A stretch of DNA of 64,000 nt from an uncultured Lachnospiraceae bacterium (lineage in GTDB: Bacteria > Bacillota > Clostridia > Lachnospirales > Lachnospiraceae), in contig CAJTUA010000008.1 in assembly GCA_910579615.1 (NCBI GenBank), positions 85,907 to 149,906 of the forward strand, given 5' to 3'. Position 1 is the first letter of the stretch. Each line of letters begins with the position of its first letter. A program made the translations under genes and the position numbers. The notes beneath the pieces are model-generated. The model worked only from the letters and a program-made list of their open reading frames with translations, was not told where the DNA came from and did no database searches. Below are positions 17,084-25,399 of the stretch, piece by piece.

Positions 17084-18358
17084 ATGACAGAGCGAATTTT
17101 GTCCGCGCTGGAAAAATGCGGAATTGCGGACTATCAGATTGTTTTGACGCAAGAGGAATCCGCGGAATTGTTTTTCATCAAAAAGGAGCTCGACATGCAG
17201 CGCTGCAAGAAGGTGAGAACGGCAAATGTTTCCGTATACCGTGTGTTCGAGGAAGGTGGAAAACGTTTTCGCGGTGTGTCAAGCGTGCGGGTGCAGGACA
17301 GCCAGACAGTTCCGGAAATGGAGAAACTCTTTGCAGATGCATTTTATGCTGCCGGGTTTGTGAAGAATGCATACTATGACCTGTATGCAGGTGCGAAGGA
17401 AGAAATGGTAGAGGTGGAAAGTACACTTTCGGGCAAGACGCTGGCGCAGGTGGCACAGGGCTTTGCACAGGCGCTGTTTGCGGAGGATGTGCAGGAGGAA
17501 GTATTTTTAAATTCTGCGGAAATTTTTGCGCGCTGCTATACAATACATATCATGAATTCGCGCGGTGTGGATGTATCGTACCGCAAAAACCGTGTGCAGG
17601 GTGAATTTGTCGTGCAGTGTGTGGACGGACAGGACGTGGAGACTTACCAGGATTTTGCGTACAATGACTGGAATGCGGACGCACTGCGTGAGAAGGTCCG
17701 CAATACAATGGAACTGACACGCGCACGCGCAAAGGCAACGACCGCCCCGGCAGCAGGCGAGTACCGTCTGATTTTGTCCGGCGGCTATGTGGATGAATTC
17801 TTTTCCTATTATGTACGGCGCGCGGCGTCTTCCATGATTTACCCGAAATATTCCTCGTTTTCTGTCGGCTGTGATGTGCAGGGCGGCGAGGGCAGAAAGG
17901 ATCGCGTGAACCTGACAATGAAAGCGACCGTGCCGTTCAGTGATGAGGGTATTCCGATGAAGGACCACGAGTTGGTAAAGGATGGAAAGTTGCAGATGAT
18001 TCACGGCGGCAACCGTTTTGCGCAGTATCTTGGCATCGAGCCGACCGGGGTTTTTGGTGGTTATAAAGCTCCGGCGGGGGAAGTTTCCCTTGGGGAGATG
18101 AAATCACAGCCGTACCTGGAGGTCGTGAATTTTTCGGATTTCCAGATGGACCCATTCACAGGGCATTTTGGAGGGGAAATCCGCCTGGCGTTCCTGTATG
18201 ATGGTGAGAAGGTAGTTCCGGTCACGGGAGGTTCTGTCAATGGCAATATTTTTGAGGCGCAGAAGAACCTTGTCTTTTCAAAAGAATTGCAGGTGGAGAA
18301 GAATTTTGAAGGTCCAAAAGCAGTGGCGATGGACGGGGTTAGCGTAGCAGGCATTTAA
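17084..18358 (+). CDS. pmbA: TldE/PmbA-family protease subunit
   Basis: ATG 17084 follows AAAGGAAGG; 424 aa. The sequence has the TldD/PmbA fold (LILSGGYVDEFFSYYVRRAASSMIYPKYSSFSVG; NRFAQYLGIEPTGVFGGYKAPAGEV) but no HExxxH, as expected for the non-catalytic partner. It is co-transcribed with tldD. The complex handles small peptides in the cytoplasm. Confidence 0.9.
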   Translation: MTERILSALEKCGIADYQIVLTQEESAELFFIKKELDMQRCKKVRTANVSVYRVFEEGGKRFRGVSSVRVQDSQTVPEMEKLFADAFYAAGFVKNAYYDLYAGAKEEMVEVESTLSGKTLAQVAQGFAQALFAEDVQEEVFLNSAEIFARCYTIHIMNSRGVDVSYRKNRVQGEFVVQCVDGQDVETYQDFAYNDWNADALREKVRNTMELTRARAKATTAPAAGEYRLILSGGYVDEFFSYYVRRAASSMIYPKYSSFSVGCDVQGGEGRKDRVNLTMKATVPFSDEGIPMKDHELVKDGKLQMIHGGNRFAQYLGIEPTGVFGGYKAPAGEVSLGEMKSQPYLEVVNFSDFQMDPFTGHFGGEIRLAFLYDGEKVVPVTGGSVNGNIFEAQKNLVFSKELQVEKNFEGPKAVAMDGVSVAGI

Positions 18359-18538
18359 CATGGAAAGAAGATTTCCGCTGAGGAATTGGCGGATGAAAAA
18401 GGAAATCGGCATGTCCTGCAGGGCGTGTCGATTCTTTTTCGGGATGAAAAAGCGAAAATATATACAGATTGCAATCAAATCTTCAGATATTTATGCGAAA
18501 AAATAAAAATAAGGGTAGCAAGAAAAATAGAAACCTGC

Positions 18539-18544
18539 TATAAT
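18539..18544 (+). promoter_or_regulatory. Candidate -10 box for chemoreceptor gene
   Basis: A perfect TATAAT lies 43 bases before the start codon at 18588. The -35 region is weak (GTAGCA at 18515), so this is a partial call. Confidence 0.35.
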
Positions 18545-18587
18545 GTAGGGGAACTCGATATTGAACGGATAAATTGGAGGTAGATTT

Positions 18588-20006
18588 ATGAAAGATAAGA
18601 AAATGCTTGACAATATAGCAAGAATGATTCCGGTTGAGAGTGGGAAGTACCCGGAAGCCGCGCAGCTACAAAGAAGGCTGCAGGCGGGCAGGGATAATTT
18701 CAATCAATTGGTAAAGTCGGTATTTTCCTCTGTTATGAAAATCAGTGCTTTGGATTTGGTAATGCATGACTGTACAGAGCGCATGACGGAGGTCAACCAG
18801 AATCTGTGCAGGGTTTCAAGGGAAGTGGTGGAGACCGCCAGGACAACGGAAGAGAACATGGCAGAAGTAGTGTCCGTACATGAGAGTTTTAATGAAAATA
18901 TTCAGCAGGTGGCTGAGCTTGCCGGGGAAATGAGCAGCAAGGTGAGTGACAGCAGCAGTGAATTGAATGCAATCGTTGAAAAGTCTGAGGTAACCATGCA
19001 GAATTCAGATGAAATGAAGCAGGACATGGAACAGCTGATGAGCGTGCTGAACAATATGACGGAAGTAATCAGTGGGATTAATTCGATTTCATCACAGACA
19101 AATCTGTTGGCGTTGAACGCCTCCATCGAGGCAGCGCGGGCGGGCGATGCAGGGAGAGGTTTTGCCGTAGTGGCGGAGCAAATCCGTAATCTGGCGGAAG
19201 AGACACAGCAGCTCACCGCGAGCATGGGCGGACTTGTAAACCGCATTGAGGAAGCTTCCCGAATGACCCACGCAAGCCTTGACAAGACGGTGGAAGAAAT
19301 CGGGGAGATGCGTGAGAACCTTTTCAAAGTGCTTGATAACAACCAAAAGAATGAGAGGAGCATAGCAGAGATTGCGGACTCCGTGACAACGATTGCAGCT
19401 TCCGGACAGGAGATTTTTAGCTCTGTCACAACCGTTCAGGAGCAGGTAAGCAGGCTTACCGGGGAATGTGACAGCCTGAACCAGCAGGCGGAGGATGTCA
19501 GTCAGATTTCGCAGGATTTAAAGGCAGGTACACAGCCGGTAGCCGTCGTGGAGAAAGAATTGGACGACACTGCCAAGCAGATGGGCAACATGGTGCAGGA
19601 TGTCTTTTATATGTTGGATAACCAGGTGTTTATCACGACCGTGCAGAATGCAATCCAGGCGCATCAGAATTGGTTGAAATCCCTGGATAATATGGTGCGC
19701 ACACACCAATGTTCTCCGCTGCAGACGGATGATACAAAATGTGCATTTGGACATTTTTACCACGCGATGAGACCGAAGAACCAGACAATCGTGCCAGTCT
19801 GGAACGGTCTCGGGGAAAAGCACAGGATGTTCCATTCGTTGGGAAAAAGTGCGATGGTTGCCATAGAGCAGGGGGATTATAGCAAGGCGGAGAGGGAATA
19901 TCAGCATGCAGCGAACCTTTCGAAAGAATTGATTGGGGAGTTTAATAAGATTATTGACCAGGCGAAGATTTTAGAACAGAATAAGATAGCTGTGTTTGAG
20001 CAGTAA
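18588..20006 (+). CDS. Soluble methyl-accepting chemotaxis protein with CZB domain
   Basis: The 472-aa protein has no transmembrane segment. Residues ~60-320 form the helical signalling domain, with the hairpin tip ISSQTNLLALNASIEAARAGDAGRGFAVVA that binds CheA/CheW. Residues ~350-460 are a chemoreceptor zinc-binding (CZB) domain: AHQNWLKSL, KCAFGHFYHAM, and later His residues (GEKHRMFHSLG). CZB domains sense zinc or oxidants such as hypochlorite. GGAGG precedes the start. No che genes are seen in the window, so it must work with a distant array. Confidence 0.9.
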   Translation: MKDKKMLDNIARMIPVESGKYPEAAQLQRRLQAGRDNFNQLVKSVFSSVMKISALDLVMHDCTERMTEVNQNLCRVSREVVETARTTEENMAEVVSVHESFNENIQQVAELAGEMSSKVSDSSSELNAIVEKSEVTMQNSDEMKQDMEQLMSVLNNMTEVISGINSISSQTNLLALNASIEAARAGDAGRGFAVVAEQIRNLAEETQQLTASMGGLVNRIEEASRMTHASLDKTVEEIGEMRENLFKVLDNNQKNERSIAEIADSVTTIAASGQEIFSSVTTVQEQVSRLTGECDSLNQQAEDVSQISQDLKAGTQPVAVVEKELDDTAKQMGNMVQDVFYMLDNQVFITTVQNAIQAHQNWLKSLDNMVRTHQCSPLQTDDTKCAFGHFYHAMRPKNQTIVPVWNGLGEKHRMFHSLGKSAMVAIEQGDYSKAEREYQHAANLSKELIGEFNKIIDQAKILEQNKIAVFEQ

Positions 20007-20468
20007 GATATGGTTTATTGGCAGGCGGCATCGGAGAGCAGGGGAGTTCTTCGGTGCCGTAATTTTTTGGTGGCAAAATAGAAGAACAAGAAATAGCAGT
20101 AAAATTACAACTAACCATTCCCCCTTTTCCTGTCACTATATGAATGAACAACCCAACCAGTATTGATTTTCTTTTATCCCGCCATTCATTTCGGATAAAA
20201 AACACGGAATAATTGAAAATTATTTCCGGATGGGATTGTTTCGAATAGGATGTGCATCCAAAGAAGAAAAATAACATTTATCATTATCATATGAAGCGAC
20301 AAAATGCCGCGCCAGGAAAGTTTTCGTGGCTGACGACAATCATTGTGTTTGAGGCGGGAGGACTTTTGTGCCGGAGGAGAGGAAGGAGAGGGAGTTTTTG
20401 ACGATGATGTATTTGCTGAGGTGATGAGGGGATTTGGCAAAATGATGTAAGGAAAAAGTGTAGGAAAG
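20007..20468. other. Non-coding stretch with decayed fragments
   Basis: No intact gene is seen. Short pieces read like former coding sequence, for example FSWLTTIIVFEAGGLLCRR near 20320 and FDDDVFAEVMRGFGKMM ending near 20450. The family is not recognised. Confidence 0.3.
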
Positions 20469-20507
20469 CTGCGGACAGAGAGGAAAAGGCTCGGTTCGCA
20501 GTTTTTT
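20469..20507 (+). terminator. Rho-independent terminator
   Basis: CTGCGGA at 20469 pairs with TTCGCAG at 20495-20501, followed by six T. It isolates the regulator genes from upstream transcription. Confidence 0.6.
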
Positions 20508-20537
20508 ATTATACATCTATTTACAATTTCATTTTTC

Positions 20538-20566
20538 TTGACAAAATTGAATTGATTTTGCATACT
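20538..20566 (+). promoter_or_regulatory. Strong sigma-A promoter for the regulator pair
   Basis: Perfect TTGACA at 20538 and CATACT at 20561 with 17-bp spacing, 120 bp before the start of the first HTH-TPR gene. Similar boxes occur at 26503 and 27776. Confidence 0.7.
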
Positions 20567-20686
20567 ATAAATGAGAGATATTTGAAACAAATCGTGAAAA
20601 AGAATAATAAATTTTGTAACAAATAAGAGTGAAAATACTTATAATTTAACAAATTAAGTAAACAAAGAGAGAAAGAAGGTATTTCT

Positions 20687-21697
20687 ATGATAAAAAATTG
20701 GGAAGATGATGAAAAGTACAAGGATATTGAATTGATTGGCATTTTGTTTAAAATTGTAAGGGAGACAAGGGGGCTGCTGCGGAGTGAAGTGGGCAGATGG
20801 ATTTCGGATGAAGAAGAGGTGCGCAGTCTGGAGGAAGGGAAGGAGGGGGATTTTTGGGAGATACGGCAAATGGCAGGGCGGCTGCATGTGCCGTCTGCGG
20901 TGTTGGGTGTTTATTTGAATCCGTTGGATAAAATTCTGGTCGATTTGGAATTGGGAATCTGGCATAATCTTTTATTTTGGCAGTACGAGGAGGCAGAAAA
21001 GAAATTGGAGCGTTTCTGGGAGCTTTGTAACAGAAAAAATGCTGCGATGCTGTTGCTTTACTATCGGTTCTACGCACAGTTGCTTATTCGGCAGAATCGG
21101 CGTGAGAAGGAGAAAATCAAGGAATTACAGGATTTTGTGGAGAAAAATATGCCGGATTTTGAGAAATGTCTGCAGACGCGCAGGGCATTATCGCCGGATG
21201 AACTTGCTCTTATTGCGGCATATGACAGGCTTGTGGAGGGGGAACCCCAAAAGCGCCTTAAGAAACTTTATTCCGTTGTCTATTATTTCCGTGAAGTATA
21301 TGCAAAGGAAGAACATTGGCATCCATTTTATGCTGGGTTAATGTTTGCCTGTGCGCAGGAGCAGTATGCGCTGGGGGATTATATGAACTGTGTGGAACAA
21401 TGTCTGGAAGGCATTCAGGTGACAGAATATTTCCGGAGCTCAATAATGGGAGGGGAGTTATATGAGTTGATGGCGGATGCGGAAGGGGAAATGCTGAAAA
21501 GGGAGCTTGCGGTGGAGCGTGAAAAGGATACACCTGTGATGGGAAAGAAAAGAGGACAGTGGATACAGGCAATTTTACACAATTACGAAAGTGCAGATAA
21601 GCTGTATCGATACTGTTGGGGCTACAAGGATGGACATAAGAAAATATTAGAAAGGAAGGTTGAACAATGGAAAGTTATGACAGAGCAAAATTTATGA
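20687..21697 (+). CDS. HTH-TPR regulator, RRNPP-like (first of two)
   Basis: The 336-aa protein opens with an XRE/Rgg-like helix-turn-helix, about residues 14-76 (ELIGILFKIVRETRGLL...EEVRSLEEGKEGDFWEIRQMAGRL). It is followed by an all-helical region resembling TPR repeats (YRFYAQLLIRQNRR; GLMFACAQEQYALGDYMNCVEQCLEG). That layout is the one used by RRNPP receptors for secreted, re-imported peptides (PlcR, Rgg, PrgX). AGAAAGAAGG precedes the start. Its 3' end overlaps the next gene by 31 bp, so the two are co-translated. Peptide binding is inferred only. Confidence 0.65.
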   Translation: MIKNWEDDEKYKDIELIGILFKIVRETRGLLRSEVGRWISDEEEVRSLEEGKEGDFWEIRQMAGRLHVPSAVLGVYLNPLDKILVDLELGIWHNLLFWQYEEAEKKLERFWELCNRKNAAMLLLYYRFYAQLLIRQNRREKEKIKELQDFVEKNMPDFEKCLQTRRALSPDELALIAAYDRLVEGEPQKRLKKLYSVVYYFREVYAKEEHWHPFYAGLMFACAQEQYALGDYMNCVEQCLEGIQVTEYFRSSIMGGELYELMADAEGEMLKRELAVEREKDTPVMGKKRGQWIQAILHNYESADKLYRYCWGYKDGHKKILERKVEQWKVMTEQNL

Positions 21698-22605
21698 GTA
21701 TGAAACGGGAAGCGCTTGGGTATAGCCGGAGAGAGTTGTGTGAGCGCTGTAATGGGATGTCGGAAAAGACGCTGACCCGCCTGGAAAAAGGGAAGTCCGT
21801 GCGTAAGGAAAGTATTAAGGAACTGTTGGAATTTTATCACCAGTGTTCCCATACGATTTATCCTGTTATGGAGTTGGAAATGCTTTCCATGACACAGGTA
21901 CATAATGAAGTGCTGGCGCTGATGTTCCAGGGGAATTACAGGGAAGCGAAGCGGAGACAGGAATTTTTGGAGGGTTATGTGAAAGAAGGGGAAGGAGACT
22001 CTGTAAGGTATTCTGAGGTGATTGGGAAGGAATTGCAATGTTATATGGTGGAAAAGGAAACGGACAGGGAGGAGGGAATCCAGTATTTTGAAAAGCAAAT
22101 CGCAGCAATGATGCCGGAGGGGGCAGATTTGGAGAAGTGGCCGCTTCAAAAGAAGGAGTTACATATTTTTTTGGCGTATTTTAATGCATTGACGTTAGAT
22201 GGGCGGTATGAGGAAGTGATACCAACATTGAGGAAGTTGCTTGCAAATCTTGAAAGAAGATATCACGACATGATGACGTTCTCGAATTTATATGGCTGTT
22301 TTAGCTATAAATTGGTGCGTGCTTTGCGTGAGACAGGGCAATGGGAGGATATATTGGAAATTGCAGAAAAAGGATTAAAGGTCTGTGAAGAGGTTGGAGA
22401 TATATCGAATACATGTGGGATTCAAAGCGAACTGCTCTGTTATTTTAAGGATAATGACTTTTTCCATGATGCGAAAATAAAAGAGCAGTGCTTTGAAACG
22501 GCGAAGGAGATGTATTATTTGAGCGAGGTTGTTGGTGATAAAAGCAAACATGATTATTTTAGGAGGTTTTTGGAAAGGGTATATGGTTACACGGAGTTAT
22601 ATTGA
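21667..22605 (+). CDS. HTH-TPR regulator, RRNPP-like (second of two)
   Basis: This 312-aa protein starts with an HTH domain, residues ~8-60 (RAKFMSMKREALGYSRRELCERCNGMSEKTLTRLEKGKSVR), followed by TPR-like helices (YFNALTLDGRYEEVIPTLRKLL; VRALRETGQWEDILEIAEKGLKVCEE). AAAGGAAGG precedes the start. It ends one base before the stop of the convergent propeptide gene, a neighbour arrangement used by receptor/pheromone pairs. It probably senses a peptide and acts at the promoter region 22850-22965. Confidence 0.7.
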   Translation: MESYDRAKFMSMKREALGYSRRELCERCNGMSEKTLTRLEKGKSVRKESIKELLEFYHQCSHTIYPVMELEMLSMTQVHNEVLALMFQGNYREAKRRQEFLEGYVKEGEGDSVRYSEVIGKELQCYMVEKETDREEGIQYFEKQIAAMMPEGADLEKWPLQKKELHIFLAYFNALTLDGRYEEVIPTLRKLLANLERRYHDMMTFSNLYGCFSYKLVRALRETGQWEDILEIAEKGLKVCEEVGDISNTCGIQSELLCYFKDNDFFHDAKIKEQCFETAKEMYYLSEVVGDKSKHDYFRRFLERVYGYTELY

Positions 22606-22791
22606 TTATGGTTTGATAATTACCGGTTTTTCCTCGGGTGCTCCGGGGTCACTATCGCAGGTGGCGGTTTGGGTGTTCAATGTGCTATCCGTTGCATATT
22701 GGGGATGAATGCTTGCCTGACTCATCCATGGTAAGGCGATGATAAATGTAAGGAATGTGGCTAATAAGTGCTTTTTGAATGCTTTTTTCAT
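22606..22791 (-). CDS. Secreted 61-aa propeptide, candidate pheromone
   Basis: On the minus strand ATG 22791 follows a strong TATGGAGGTAATTC site. The product starts MKKAFKKHLLATFLTFIIAL, a classic signal peptide, with a likely cleavage after MSQA (about residue 26). The ~35-residue tail holds one Cys and ends in DPGAPEEKPVIIKP. It converges on the HTH-TPR regulator with no gap and has its own promoter (22855-22863). Size and placement fit a precursor of an RRNPP-type signalling peptide. The mature peptide is not known. Confidence 0.65.
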   Translation of the reverse strand: MKKAFKKHLLATFLTFIIALPWMSQASIHPQYATDSTLNTQTATCDSDPGAPEEKPVIIKP

Positions 22792-22854
22792 GATGAATTA
22801 CCTCCATAAAGTAGAATTTAGGATTTTTTGTCACAAAATCGTGGCATATCGTCT

Positions 22855-22863
22855 ATTATATCA
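22855..22863 (-). promoter_or_regulatory. Extended -10 promoter of the propeptide gene
   Basis: On the minus strand the sequence is TGATATAAT, an extended -10 box (TGnTATAAT), 64 bases before the propeptide ATG. The -35 region is poor, which suggests a need for an activator. Confidence 0.55.
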
Positions 22864-22884
22864 TTTTTTGGAGGGGAAGAAAAG

Positions 22885-22920
22885 GGACAGTTTGAAACAG
22901 TTGAGTGTGGGAAACTGTCC
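22885..22920. promoter_or_regulatory. Inverted repeat, candidate operator
   Basis: GGACAGTTT at 22885-22893 and AAACTGTCC at 22912-22920 are a perfect inverted repeat with an 18-nt spacer. A further AACAGTT lies in the spacer. The repeat sits between the minus-strand -10 and the plus-strand -35 box (22922), so one bound regulator could act on both promoters. Confidence 0.55.
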
Positions 22921-22921
22921 G

Positions 22922-22964
22922 TTGACGTTTTGGGGGAATGGGGTATAATGTAAGTGACATGTCA
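22922..22964 (+). promoter_or_regulatory. Promoter and palindrome for the secreted protease gene
   Basis: TTGACG at 22922 and TATAAT at 22944 are 16 bp apart. The 10-bp perfect palindrome TGACATGTCA at 22955-22964 covers the expected start of transcription, a possible repressor site. Confidence 0.6.
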
Positions 22965-23061
22965 AAAGAGACAATTTGTTGACTAATCTCTGTTATGGTA
23001 AGTACGGTGTGCAAGTGCTTTCCAAGAAGGAGATGGTGAAAAATCTTTAAGGAGGCACAAA

Positions 23062-23760
23062 ATGAATAAAAAAATTGGTATGAAAGTTTTTGCTGTTTTG
23101 CTCGTTGGTTTGATGCTCTCAGTATCAATGGGTACTACTGCATATGCCGCGTCGGTTTATTTGATTGGAATCAGCGACACGGGGCATGATCATATGTCTT
23201 GTTTTGATGACATTACACAGTATTTAAAAACGATGGGCTATTCATCTATATACAAGCGTGAGGATTCGAAATACGCAAATGTTAAGTCGATGCTTGACGC
23301 GGGTGAGATTATTGTTACAAGAAGCCATGGAGGTGCTTTTAAGGATTCATCTGGTAATTATATAGGCAGTTTTATTGTCCTACCGGACAGAAATTTGTGT
23401 AATAGTGACATTGAAGAGTTGAAAGATGGCTCATTGTCGAATGCAAAATTAATTGTATACGGGGGGTGTCTGACCGCTGCGGGAGGAGTTGATTCTGCCA
23501 ATATAAGAAACTTAGTGGTGGCATCGGAAGTCAAGGGGGCTTCGACGGTAGTAGGATTTACGGAGGAAGTAAATTGTAAAGGGGCTAATACATGGGTTAA
23601 ATTTTTCTTTGAACATTTATCTAAAGGAGATAATATTGACACGGCGTTAAATGAGGCGAAGAAAGAAACCAAAAAAAAGCATAACATACTGCAAGCATTA
23701 GGCAGCTTGCATATCGATTCTTGCATGTACCGTGGGGCATGGGATACTACTTTTAATTAG
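23062..23760 (+). CDS. Secreted caspase/CHAT-like (clan CD) peptidase
   Basis: AAGGAGG precedes the start. The 232-aa protein has a signal peptide with AYA-A cleavage near residue 29. The mature part shows the clan CD layout: His89 in IIVTRSHGGAF and Cys136 in LIVYGGCLTAAGG, each after a hydrophobic strand, then GASTVVGFTEEVNCKGANTW and KFFFEHLSKGDNIDTALNEAKK, as in CHAT/gingipain-like domains. It would act outside the cell as a cysteine peptidase. It has a dedicated promoter facing the propeptide gene and is followed after 11 bp by a lipoprotein gene. Confidence 0.65.
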   Translation: MNKKIGMKVFAVLLVGLMLSVSMGTTAYAASVYLIGISDTGHDHMSCFDDITQYLKTMGYSSIYKREDSKYANVKSMLDAGEIIVTRSHGGAFKDSSGNYIGSFIVLPDRNLCNSDIEELKDGSLSNAKLIVYGGCLTAAGGVDSANIRNLVVASEVKGASTVVGFTEEVNCKGANTWVKFFFEHLSKGDNIDTALNEAKKETKKKHNILQALGSLHIDSCMYRGAWDTTFN

Positions 23761-23771
23761 GAGGCTATTTT

Positions 23772-24692
23772 ATGAAGAAAAATTTATTGATTGCATTGAT
23801 GGCACTGCCTCTTCTGTTTGCAGGTTGCGGAAGCGAAGCAAAATTGTATGTATATGAATATCCGGCAGCGTATGATGAGAGTAATATAATGAATTATACT
23901 GGGGACTCATATGAGTATACAGAAACAAAAGATTATGTTGATACTTCAGCGTTACAAAGTATTTCGTTTGATTTTGCGGGGGTACAGTATAAGTTGGCTT
24001 ATCAAGATACAAGCCAGAAAGAATTTGTTCCCTATGAAGAAGAAAATTACATAAGTCCGGATGGAGTGGGAATCTCTTTTAAAAAAGGTACTGAACAGGT
24101 GTGCGGGATTTGGTCAGAAATTGGATTATGTATATCTGATTTGGAGAACCCAAAAACAGAAGCAGAGTTCCGTCAGATTTCAGATTTTTTCATAGGAAAT
24201 TATATCGCTATTGAAGATTATACCTGTTCTCTGACTACGGAAGTGGCATATTTTCTGCAAGAAGGAGAAAAAGCAAGCCGTTGGTTCGAAACAAAAGATT
24301 CTTTTTATGCTAGTAACTCTGAAACAGAGACTGTGCAGTACACTTTTACTTATATTAGGTATCTTGATGGTTTTATGACAAGTGATATTGCAGAGGTTAT
24401 CCTAAATTCTGATGGTACACTTGATAGTCTGACTCTGACAAATATAGGAGCTTTTGAAAATATCAAGAAACCGATGGTTCAACAAGATACATTGGATATG
24501 GCGATTTCAGAAAAGGTTAAAGCAATTTGCTCAGAAGGGTATCAGGTTGAAAATGTGCAAAGTGATGTGATTGTTTGTATGGACAAGGAAGGGCAATTGT
24601 TTTTCCTTGTGTCAGCAAAGCCGATAATCCGGGCATTAAGTAATAATGAGCATATGGAAGGAACTTGCATCTTTATTGTTGCGGAGGAGTAA
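23772..24692 (+). CDS. Type A lipoprotein (intact copy)
   Basis: AGGAGG precedes the start. The 306-aa protein has a lipoprotein signal ending LLFAGCG, so Cys would be acylated on the outer membrane face. The rest is unknown: YEYPAAYDESNIMNYTGDSYEY, KEFVPYEEENYISPDGVGISFKKG and a C-terminal GYQVENVQSDVIVCMDKEG. Related copies are at 25400-26314 (full), 27399-27580 and 30936-31151 (broken). It lies 11 bp behind the secreted protease gene and probably shares its transcript, so it may be a partner or inhibitor of the protease. Confidence 0.75.
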   Translation: MKKNLLIALMALPLLFAGCGSEAKLYVYEYPAAYDESNIMNYTGDSYEYTETKDYVDTSALQSISFDFAGVQYKLAYQDTSQKEFVPYEEENYISPDGVGISFKKGTEQVCGIWSEIGLCISDLENPKTEAEFRQISDFFIGNYIAIEDYTCSLTTEVAYFLQEGEKASRWFETKDSFYASNSETETVQYTFTYIRYLDGFMTSDIAEVILNSDGTLDSLTLTNIGAFENIKKPMVQQDTLDMAISEKVKAICSEGYQVENVQSDVIVCMDKEGQLFFLVSAKPIIRALSNNEHMEGTCIFIVAEE

Positions 24693-24741
24693 AAAGTCAA
24701 AATATAAATCATATTAAAAAAGTATTTTGAGAAATGATAAA

Positions 24742-24786
24742 GAGTCAACCGCCAATGATGCTAATGTAGTCGGTTGGCTCTTTTTT
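24742..24786 (+). terminator. Rho-independent terminator
   Basis: GAGTCAACCG at 24742-24751 pairs with CGGTTGGCTC at 24771-24780 (one G-T pair), followed by TTTTTT. It ends the protease-lipoprotein transcript. Confidence 0.8.
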
Positions 24787-25029
24787 GATAAAATAATGTT
24801 ATTTTAGGGTTTAGGCATTACAAAATGCTGCAAAAATGGTATGAAAAGAAAAACAGTGTTGGGTCTATATATGTCTACATCATGCCGATATTCTTACAAA
24901 ATCCCTATGAAAAAATAAGAAGAACAGATAAGATTATTAAGAAATATATAAAAGGTCAGATAAAGTTATTGTTATAGTATATATAAGAGAGGATATATAG
25001 AAATAATTGGAAGATGCAAGACAAGCAGA
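24787..25029. other. AT-rich spacer
   Basis: No gene is seen. TATA-rich stretches near 24975 (TTGTTATAGTATATATAAG) could hold a promoter, but no clear pair of boxes is found. Confidence 0.3.
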
Positions 25030-25363
25030 GTCCTAGATTCGCAGTAGGTAAGGGGACTTGTGGCACGTATGAGCTTCCGTTGTAAGCTGTCAACTATAGA
25101 TACATATAATTTTTGTTACTACAGTAAAATTTTTGCTATGGCATAAGGTATGTGGAATCCAGAAAGGTCGGAGATACATAGCAATAATTATCTATTTGGG
25201 TCAGCTAGAACTGGGAAGAATTTGAACAGTTGGAAGTTGGAGAAACCCAGGGGTGTACCAAACAGTTTATTTTGAATTCGTTGAGGATGGAAGCAATTCG
25301 TTTTATCTGTATATGACAACGGATAAAGGGGAAAATTGGAAAGTGGAAGCGAGGGTAAAATAA
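25030..25363 (+). pseudogene. Degenerate type B lipoprotein fragment
   Basis: Bases ~25030-25290 match the middle of the type B gene (about 28220-28490) at roughly 80% identity, for example the common stretch GATACATATAATTT. Several frameshifts and stops are present. The end (GSNSFYLYMTTDKGENWKVEARVK) keeps an intact Asp-box (T-x-D-x-G-x-x-W) and a stop at 25363. It is followed directly by the ribosome site of the second type A gene. Confidence 0.75.
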
Positions 25364-25399
25364 AATGCTATAGCTCTGTCCATGAGAGGAGGAGGTTTT

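Noticed and set aside
18359..18538. Open frame after the TldE stop (HGKKISAEELADEKG...) as a lost extension of TldE.
   Set aside because: TldE proteins normally end where this one stops, and the reading shows no TldE similarity. It is left as unexplained sequence.
25030..25363. Non-coding RNA in the AT-rich spacer.
   Set aside because: The sequence is explained as a degraded copy of the type B lipoprotein gene at about 28220-28490.
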